Shown here piece after piece: positions 1 through 4,107 of a DNA stretch of 9,956 nt. The stretch comes from Deltaproteobacteria bacterium (GTDB taxonomy: Bacteria; Desulfobacterota; Desulfarculia; Adiutricales; Adiutricaceae). Position 1 is the first letter of the stretch. Each line of letters opens with the position of its first letter. A program made the translations under genes and the position numbers. Below the pieces are notes generated by a model. The model was not told the origin of the DNA, did not search any database, and saw only the letters and a program-made list of their open reading frames with translations. Location: contig JAITJP010000030.1 in assembly GCA_031278835.1 (NCBI GenBank), positions 1 to 9,956 on the forward strand. Direction: 5' to 3'.

Positions 1-73
1 ACTTGGTTTTCAACTGCCCAAGGCCAAAAAACTAAAAACTTGGCCCCAAAATACCCCCGCCAAAACTAAGCCC

Positions 74-134
74 AAAACTCCGCTCCAAACCACCTTCGCC
101 CAAACTAAACTAAAAAAAACTCCGCTCCAAACCA
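74..134. repeat. Two-copy 19-bp direct repeat, 42-bp period
   Basis: A 19-bp sequence beginning AAAACTCCGCT and ending CCAAACCA occurs exactly at 74-92 and again at 116-134. The DNA between and around the copies is similarly A/C-rich. Read on the minus strand, each copy begins TGGTTTGGAGCGGAGTTTT, which loosely recalls the GGTTTAAGGCTCAGTTTT core of the large array at the right end of the window. It may be a decayed or truncated tandem array. Confidence 0.6.
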
Positions 135-564
135 AAAGCCCAAAAAGCCACCCCCGCCCCAACTAGGTTAACCCTGGTTTGGGTCCATAATATTCCGTCA
201 TATGGTATACTTATCAATAATCATGAGGCCAATGTTAAAGCCAAAAAAAACTTGGAGCCTTTTGGTAATGAAACTTTTAAAAAATAAATGGCCAAAGCCG
301 TTTTCGCCAAATTAAGCGGTTTTTGGTATTGGCTAAGCCGCTTTTAATGGTGGGGCGCGGTTTTCATAAGTTTGGTTTTTGGCTGGGCCCTTGGCCTGAA
401 GAAATTATCATAGCAGATTTTGGTGATTTTTCATGAAGCTTTCCTGGGACCTGGCCGTGGAGGGCAGGGTGTTTTTTTCGTTTAGGCACAGGGGCCATTG
501 GCTGACCAGGGCTTGGGATTAGGGGAAAAATTATTAAAAGCTTGGGCGTAATTTTTTTTTTCAA

Positions 565-581
565 TTGACCAAAGCGGTCAA
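565..581 (+). promoter_or_regulatory. Inverted repeat in the leader of the P1 peptidase gene
   Basis: A perfect 6-bp inverted repeat, TTGACC (565-570) and GGTCAA (576-581), has a 5-nt loop. It sits directly upstream of the ribosome binding site AAGGA (587-591) and 17 nt before the ATG. It could be an operator or a small 5'-UTR hairpin. TTGACC could pass for a -35 box, but no -10 box lies at the right distance, so I do not call a promoter. Confidence 0.35.
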
Positions 582-598
582 AAAATAAGGACTTCATC

Positions 599-1543
599 AT
601 GGCCTTTAAAGAAATCACCATCACCTCCATAGAAGGCTTAACCGTGGGCCATCAAGTTGACCAGGAAGCCAAAACCGGCTGCACGGTTTTATTGGCCCCT
701 AAGGGGGTTAAGGCGGCTTGTTTTAATCCCGGTTTCGCTCCGGGCAGTAGGGAAACCGATCTACTTAATCCCAAAAATTCCCATGCGGCCATTCATGGGC
801 TTTGTTTGGCCGGAGGCAGCGCTTTTGGTTTGGCGGCGGCCAGCGGGGTGGTGGAGTTTTTATGGGAAAATGGTTTTGGCTTAGATTTAGGCTTTATTAA
901 GATTCCCTTGGTCCCAGCCGCGGTTATTTTTGATTACCCCATCAATAGGTCCCATGGCACCTTACCCAATCAAGGCATGGGTTACCAAGCCGCCCAGAAG
1001 GCCACGAGCGCTCCGGTGATTTCCGGACCCTTTGGGGTTGGCTATTCGGCCTATTCGGGAAAGCTCGGAGGGGTCAAGAGATCAAGTCCCTCGGGATTGG
1101 GTTCCTATGGGCTTGAAGTTAATGGGGTCAAGCTGGCCGCCCTGGCCGCCGTCAATCCCTTTGGCAGCGTCATTAATCATCTTAGCGGGCTGCCCCTGTC
1201 AGGCTATAGAAATAGCCGAGGCAAGATTTATTCTCGGGAAAAAATCTTTCAAACTCTATTAAAATACGCCCAGGCCGAGGCCCCTTCCGGGCCAAGCAAT
1301 ACCGTTTTAATCATCCTGGCCACCGACGCCTGTCTTAGCCCCATTGACCTCCACCGCTTGGCCATAATGGCCTCGGCCGGCATTGCCAGGTCCATTTACC
1401 CGGCCTTCACTCCCTATGATGGCGACATAGTTTTTAGCCTGACTACCGATGACTGCCCTGGTGAAAAGGTCGATCTGACCTGGTTGGGCGCCTTGGCTCA
1501 GGACGTGGTTAGCCAAGCCATCGTAAATTCCATTCCTAAATAA
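599..1543 (+). CDS. P1 family (S58, DmpA-like) aminopeptidase/hydrolase
   Basis: A 314-residue protein of the DmpA/BapA/P1 group: N-terminal-nucleophile hydrolases that cut themselves into alpha and beta chains and then release N-terminal amino acids from peptides, amides or esters. Visible family landmarks are the N-terminal GLTVGH (13-18), the glycine-rich AGGSAFGLAAASGVVEFL (71-88), and NTVLIILATDACL (234-246) followed by RLAIMASAGIARSIYPAFTP and YDGD (273-276). By alignment from memory the self-cleavage point is Asn234-Thr235, making Thr235 the nucleophile and residues 235-314 the beta chain. The length is slightly short for the family. There is no signal peptide, so it is probably cytoplasmic. 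The ATG is supported by AAGGA seven nt upstream. It is a single gene facing the rest of the window; the true substrate cannot be read from sequence. Confidence 0.93.
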   Translation: MAFKEITITSIEGLTVGHQVDQEAKTGCTVLLAPKGVKAACFNPGFAPGSRETDLLNPKNSHAAIHGLCLAGGSAFGLAAASGVVEFLWENGFGLDLGFIKIPLVPAAVIFDYPINRSHGTLPNQGMGYQAAQKATSAPVISGPFGVGYSAYSGKLGGVKRSSPSGLGSYGLEVNGVKLAALAAVNPFGSVINHLSGLPLSGYRNSRGKIYSREKIFQTLLKYAQAEAPSGPSNTVLIILATDACLSPIDLHRLAIMASAGIARSIYPAFTPYDGDIVFSLTTDDCPGEKVDLTWLGALAQDVVSQAIVNSIPK

Positions 1544-1759
1544 TGGGCTTTGTGAGGGCCATGATGGTTTAAGTTTTTTTTAAGGACCAGTTTTTTTTTC
1601 GTGGGGCCTGGGGCGGCCAAATCAAAGGCCATAAGCGAGAAAAAAAATGCTTTTTTTCCGGGGCCAGTTGGCCAAGAAAAGGCCGTGGTCAGGTATTTTT
1701 TAAGAGTAAATACTTAATGGTTGGCTTAAAAAAGCCATGATTGAGGCTAAGGATAATTT
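1544..1759. other. Spacer after the P1 peptidase gene, with homopolymer hairpin
   Basis: Non-coding. It is rich in T/A runs and GGCC tetramers. An A/T hairpin is present: G plus seven A (1639-1646) pairs with seven T plus C (1651-1658) around the loop ATGC. A run of T lies around 1592-1599. No ORF on either strand resembles a protein. Confidence 0.5.
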
Positions 1760-1795
1760 AAAGGCCTGGATTTTTTAGCGCGGGGCCTTTTTTTT
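1760..1795 (+). terminator. Rho-independent terminator candidate (+ strand)
   Basis: AAAGGCC (1760-1766) pairs with GGCCTTT (1784-1790) across a 17-nt loop. The stem runs straight into eight T (1788-1795). It lies about 215 nt past the P1 peptidase stop, which is rather far, and the loop is long. Confidence 0.45.
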
Positions 1796-1859
1796 GATGG
1801 CCGCGGCGGGCCTTTAAAAATTCCCAATCATTTTGGCTGGGTTTTAATTGAGCGGCTCC

Positions 1860-1919
1860 GGCTCCGGTCAGCCGCTGGGAGCGGCTAACCGGGGCCTGGA
1901 AATGGCCAGATTTTTTTTT
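1860..1919 (+). terminator. Strong GC hairpin followed by nine T
   Basis: The inner stem AGCCGCT (1870-1876) / AGCGGCT (1880-1886) has the loop GGG. After one mismatch (1869/1887) it continues with CCGGT/ACCGG (1864-1868/1888-1892), a G-T wobble, and GGC/GCC (1860-1862/1894-1896), giving about 16 pairs. A small CTGG/CCAG hairpin (1896-1899/1906-1909) and nine T (1911-1919) follow. This is the best structured RNA in the spacer. It could end + strand transcription, or be the 3' end of a small RNA. AGCGGCT also occurs at 1851-1857, giving an alternative pairing for 1870-1876. Confidence 0.5.
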
Positions 1920-1955
1920 AAAATTAAAAACAATTGGGCCGGCCTCAGGGCCGTC

Positions 1956-1989
1956 AAAAAAGGGCCCATAAAGGGCCAAATTCGGGCCC
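1956..1989 (-). terminator. Terminator candidate for the thiamine pyrophosphokinase gene
   Basis: On the minus strand, GGGCCC (1989-1984) pairs with GGGCCC (1967-1962) over a 16-nt loop and is followed at once by six T (1961-1956). It lies about 100 nt past the stop of the kinase gene. Because GGGCCC is self-complementary and GGCC is common throughout the window, chance pairing is possible. Confidence 0.45.
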
Positions 1990-2086
1990 TAGGCCTGGTC
2001 AGGGGCGAGATCTGGGGGAAATAACCCGGCTTTTGAATTTGGGGCCATTTGGGGCCCTAGGGGGTTTTGGGGGAAGCCGAGGCGGA

Positions 2087-3022
2087 TCAGCCGGGTTTTT
2101 TGGCCGAGGACTTGGTTGGGGCTTTGGGAACGGCTTTGACGGGAGTTTTGGCGGCGGTTTTGGGCGAGTCCTCGGAGGCTTTTTTGGTAGGGCTTTTGGC
2201 GCTAGGGGCCTTTTTTGTGGTGGCTGGGCTTTTGGAGGACTTGGTGGCCGGGGCTTTAAAACCCAGGAGAACTTCCGGGGTCTTTTTGAAAACCGGACCG
2301 GGCACCAGAACGTGGGAAACGGTGACCATGAGTTGACCCGAGCCAATAAAAACGCTGCCGCCTTCGGGGCCCAGTTCGTTACTGATGCCTTTGGTCATGC
2401 CCACCTGGAGATCCTCGTCATTTAAGGCGTATTTAAAATCGCCCGAGAGCCTTACCCGGTTAACCCTGGGCGAGATGGGGATTAGGGAGACCCGGCGAGT
2501 GCCGGGCATGGGATTTAGGACCGTCCAGCCGGGTCCGGTCAAAAGCAAAACCGACCAGTAGCCGTCCCGAAAAGTCATTATGGGCGGGGCCAGGGTTTGG
2601 CCCTTGGAGAGCCTGGAATTACGTATGGGCGTAAGGTAGCGTTCCGAATAGGGCAAAAGGAGATTGGAGACGGTCATGTCCCAGCGCCCGCCCAAAGAAC
2701 CATAGACCTCGATGCGTCCAAAATTGGGATACTTTTTGATAATATATTCCAGGGTTAAATCAAAGTCCGTTTGATCTTTATCGATATTGTAAAGAACTAT
2801 TTCAAGATCTTTGTTGGCTTTTTTTACTTTTTTTAGGGTGGCCTTGGCCAGGGAATCCATGTCGCCGATTAGGACGTGTATGGGCCAACCTAGCTTTAGG
2901 CAATGGGCGGCCCCGCCGTCCACGGCGATGACCAGGGACGAGGGCGAGGGAAAAGGAGTCATGTCGGCCGGTGGATTGAAATCCCCGTTTAAAAATATAA
3001 ATATCGGATCCGGGACAATCAT
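2087..3022 (-). CDS. thiN: Thiamine pyrophosphokinase with a basic Lys/Ala/Pro-rich C-terminal tail
   Basis: Transfers pyrophosphate from ATP to thiamine, making the cofactor thiamine diphosphate in the cytoplasm. With the ATG at 3022 the protein has 311 residues. Catalytic-domain motifs are DGGAAH (35-40), GDMDS (53-57), DKDQTDFDLTL (81-91) and GSLGGRWDMTVSNLLL (108-123). The C-terminal thiamine-binding domain shows VSLIPIS, GDFKYALNDEDLQVGMTKGI and SNELGPE (about 178-220). The usual enzyme ends near residue 245. Here a further 56-residue tail (256-311) has 51 Lys, Ala, Pro, Ser or Thr residues, including 15 Lys, against only two acidic ones, like histone H1 or AlgP tails. The ATG has AAGG six nt upstream. 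An in-frame TTG at 3049 would add nine residues but has no well-placed ribosome binding site. The gene symbol follows the bacterial name for this family. Confidence 0.92.
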   Translation of the reverse strand: MIVPDPIFIFLNGDFNPPADMTPFPSPSSLVIAVDGGAAHCLKLGWPIHVLIGDMDSLAKATLKKVKKANKDLEIVLYNIDKDQTDFDLTLEYIIKKYPNFGRIEVYGSLGGRWDMTVSNLLLPYSERYLTPIRNSRLSKGQTLAPPIMTFRDGYWSVLLLTGPGWTVLNPMPGTRRVSLIPISPRVNRVRLSGDFKYALNDEDLQVGMTKGISNELGPEGGSVFIGSGQLMVTVSHVLVPGPVFKKTPEVLLGFKAPATKSSKSPATTKKAPSAKSPTKKASEDSPKTAAKTPVKAVPKAPTKSSAKKPG

Positions 3023-3226
3023 ATTGAACCTTAGCCTTAGGTTGGCCAATGGGCCAATCGAGGCCTTGACTTGGTCATAAGGGGAAAAAATGGGTTTTTT
3101 ATTGGGGGGAAAGGGTTTTTTTCTAAGCTCCCAGAAAAGGACGGCTATTTTTCTTATGGCCGGCTTATTTTTGGTGGATCCGAAAAAAATATCAACGAAG
3201 AGTTACAGGAAAACGGCGCTTCGAGA
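3023..3226. other. Leader and upstream region of the kinase gene
   Basis: Non-coding by my reading. The minus strand should carry the promoter of the thiamine pyrophosphokinase gene, but I find no clear -35/-10 pair and no thiamine riboswitch: the CUGAGA and downstream ACCUGA-type cores of a TPP riboswitch are not recognisable. T runs occur in the + strand around 3114-3122. Confidence 0.4.
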
Positions 3227-3261
3227 CCAGAGAGTCGAAAAAACCGTTTTTTCAAATTGAC
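3227..3261. repeat. Intergenic 35-nt repeat, copy 1
   Basis: The copy reads CCAGAGAGTCGAAAAAACC then GTTTTTTCAAATTGAC. It matches 3604-3638 with a few substitutions and small indels. The copy also contains a nested hairpin: AGAGTC (3231-3236) with GACTCT (3259-3264) enclosing GAAAAAA/TTTTTTC. The two copies flank the AT-rich island. Confidence 0.55.
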
Positions 3262-3276
3262 TCTCAATTGACGGTT
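3242..3276. other. Bulged stem-loop at the left edge of the AT-rich island
   Basis: AACCGT (3242-3247) pairs with ACGGTT (3271-3276). Inside it, TCAAATTGA pairs with TCAATTGA, with a five-T bulge and a one-A bulge, leaving a CTC loop. It competes with the AGAGTC/GACTCT pairing of the overlapping repeat. Its role is unknown; it may be an RNA structure or a remnant of a mobile-element end. Confidence 0.35.
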
Positions 3277-3302
3277 CGCGAGTTGCGTTTTGTGATTGGG
3301 GC

Positions 3303-3596
3303 CGTCAAATAATAATAAAAATAACTATAGAAAATTATTAGTAAAACCAGTTAACGCGAAAAAAAGTTGGGGAATTAAGTCTAAGTTTTGACTTTAAAAC
3401 TTTTAAGTTTACTTTATCAGATAGATAACGATTCGGTCAAGCTCGGATTGAAAAAAATGGAACATTACGACTCAATCGAACCTAAAAAAAATTGCGTTTT
3501 TCGGATAAATATAAGTAATTATTTTGAAATATATCTAGTTTGCAATAAACATTTTTTTTTCGGATACTTAACTGGAGCTTGTAAAATTTCCCAACT
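3303..3596. other. AT-rich island without GGCC
   Basis: GC content across 3301-3600 is 85 of 300 bases (28%), against about 60% in a sampled piece of pepA. No GGCC occurs from 3303 to 3596, although the tetramer is frequent nearly everywhere else. The island is bracketed by the two 35-nt repeat copies. An open frame of 93 codons (3388-3669, TTG start) crosses it, but it has no ribosome binding site and no family resemblance, so I do not call it a gene. The segment could be an insertion of foreign origin or a relic. Confidence 0.5.
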
Positions 3597-3603
3597 GGCC
3601 GGT

Positions 3604-3638
3604 CCAAGAATCGAAAAATTTTGGTTTTTTCAATTGAC
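3604..3638. repeat. Intergenic 35-nt repeat, copy 2
   Basis: The copy reads CCAAGAATCGAAAAATTTTG then GTTTTTTCAATTGAC, in the same orientation as copy 1 and 377 bp from it. It runs into a further inverted repeat, CGCGAAA (3638-3644) with TTTCGCG (3657-3663). The shared 3' part TTTTTTCAATTGAC is also found at 556-569, just before the P1 peptidase gene. Confidence 0.55.
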
Positions 3639-3663
3639 GCGAAATTTTTTGGAAATTTTCGCG

Positions 3664-4047
3664 ATTTGAAGGCTTTTTCTTTTTGGCTTGATAAAAAGGT
3701 CCGCTTTGGGCAGCCAAAACTGGCTAGTTTCAAGGCCAAGGCCATATTTTCAATTAAAAGCTCTTTGGTGATTGGGGCTATTTGGGCCCAGGGGGGCTAG
3801 GCGGCTTTTTGGGTGAGCTTAGGGCCAGGAAAATATGGCTTGATTTTGGGGGCTTAGGCCATTTTTTTTTGACTAAAAACGGCCCCGGGAGCCTCCTTGG
3901 CCCTTAGATCTAAGGAAAGACGCTGGGCTTTTAGCTAGGCGAATTTAGTAAGCCGGTCTTGTCAAAAAAGCCCGTCGCGTTTTTGAATGGCTCAATAAGT
4001 GATTAAGTATTAATTTAAAAAAAAGCCCGTTTCGAGGTTAAGAAATG
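3664..4047. other. Gene-free spacer between membrane protein and kinase genes
   Basis: Base composition returns to the GGCC-rich pattern of the rest of the window (for example five GGCC in 3781-3960), with T/A runs such as nine T at 3862-3870. Two related segments, AAAAAAGCCCGTC near 3964 and AAAAAAAAGCCCGTTTC near 4017, read on the minus strand as GGGCTTTTTT-type tracts that could help end transcription from the operon to the right. No gene is recognisable. Confidence 0.45.
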
Positions 4048-4077
4048 CCAGGGCAAAAAGGAAAAAAATGCCCTTGG
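4048..4077 (-). terminator. Hairpin after the pepA operon, terminator candidate
   Basis: CCAGGGCA (4048-4055) pairs with TGCCCTTGG (4069-4077) as eight pairs with one bulged base; the loop is A-rich on the + strand. On the minus strand it lies about 30 nt after the stop of the large membrane protein gene. It lacks an adjoining T run; the nearest minus-strand T run is 4024-4017, after GGGC. Termination here is therefore uncertain. Confidence 0.35.
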
Positions 4078-4107
4078 GTTAAGAGCTTGGCTTGGCGGCC
4101 CAGGGCT

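Larger units (their letters stand above)
1..598. other. Gene-free left flank, A/C-rich at its start
   Basis: I see no believable gene here on either strand. Bases 1-180 are A/C-rich on the + strand (mostly CCAAAA-type simple sequence) and hold a short direct repeat listed separately. Bases 181-560 are ordinary spacer with several GGCC tetramers. A weak inverted repeat, AAGCGG (314-319) with CCGCTT (338-343), has an 18-nt loop. A run of ten T (552-561) lies just before the leader of the peptidase gene. I could not identify a convincing sigma-70 promoter for that gene. Confidence 0.6.

Noticed and set aside
140..180. G-quadruplex on the minus strand
   Set aside because: G runs are present, but the loops needed to make four tracts are about 9-11 nt long, beyond the usual limit.
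565..593. Sigma-70 promoter with TTGACC as -35 box
   Set aside because: The bases 16-18 nt downstream are AAGGAC-like ribosome binding sequence, not a -10 box, and transcription from there would leave no leader.
1999..2346. Minus-strand Pro/Arg-rich ORF of 115 codons
   Set aside because: It is the kinase gene read in a shifted frame through the same A/C-rich stretch; the kinase frame carries the family motifs and its own stop at 2087.
1934..2425. Gly-rich + strand ORF of 163 codons
   Set aside because: It is the antisense shadow of the Lys/Pro-rich tail of the thiamine pyrophosphokinase. Glycine runs arise from GGN codons opposite CCN.
3023..3049. TTG start at 3049 for the kinase, adding nine residues
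   Set aside because: No properly spaced ribosome binding site precedes it, whereas ATG at 3022 has AAGG six nt upstream and gives a family-like N-terminus (FIFLNGDF shortly after the start).
3023..3226. TPP riboswitch upstream of the thiamine gene
   Set aside because: The conserved cores and paired helices of the element could not be found on the minus strand. Pyrophosphokinase genes also often lack one.
3388..3669. 93-codon + strand ORF in the AT-rich island
   Set aside because: It starts at TTG without a ribosome binding site, has no recognisable family, and ends inside the second 35-nt repeat and adjoining hairpin. It may be a relic, but a gene is not supported.
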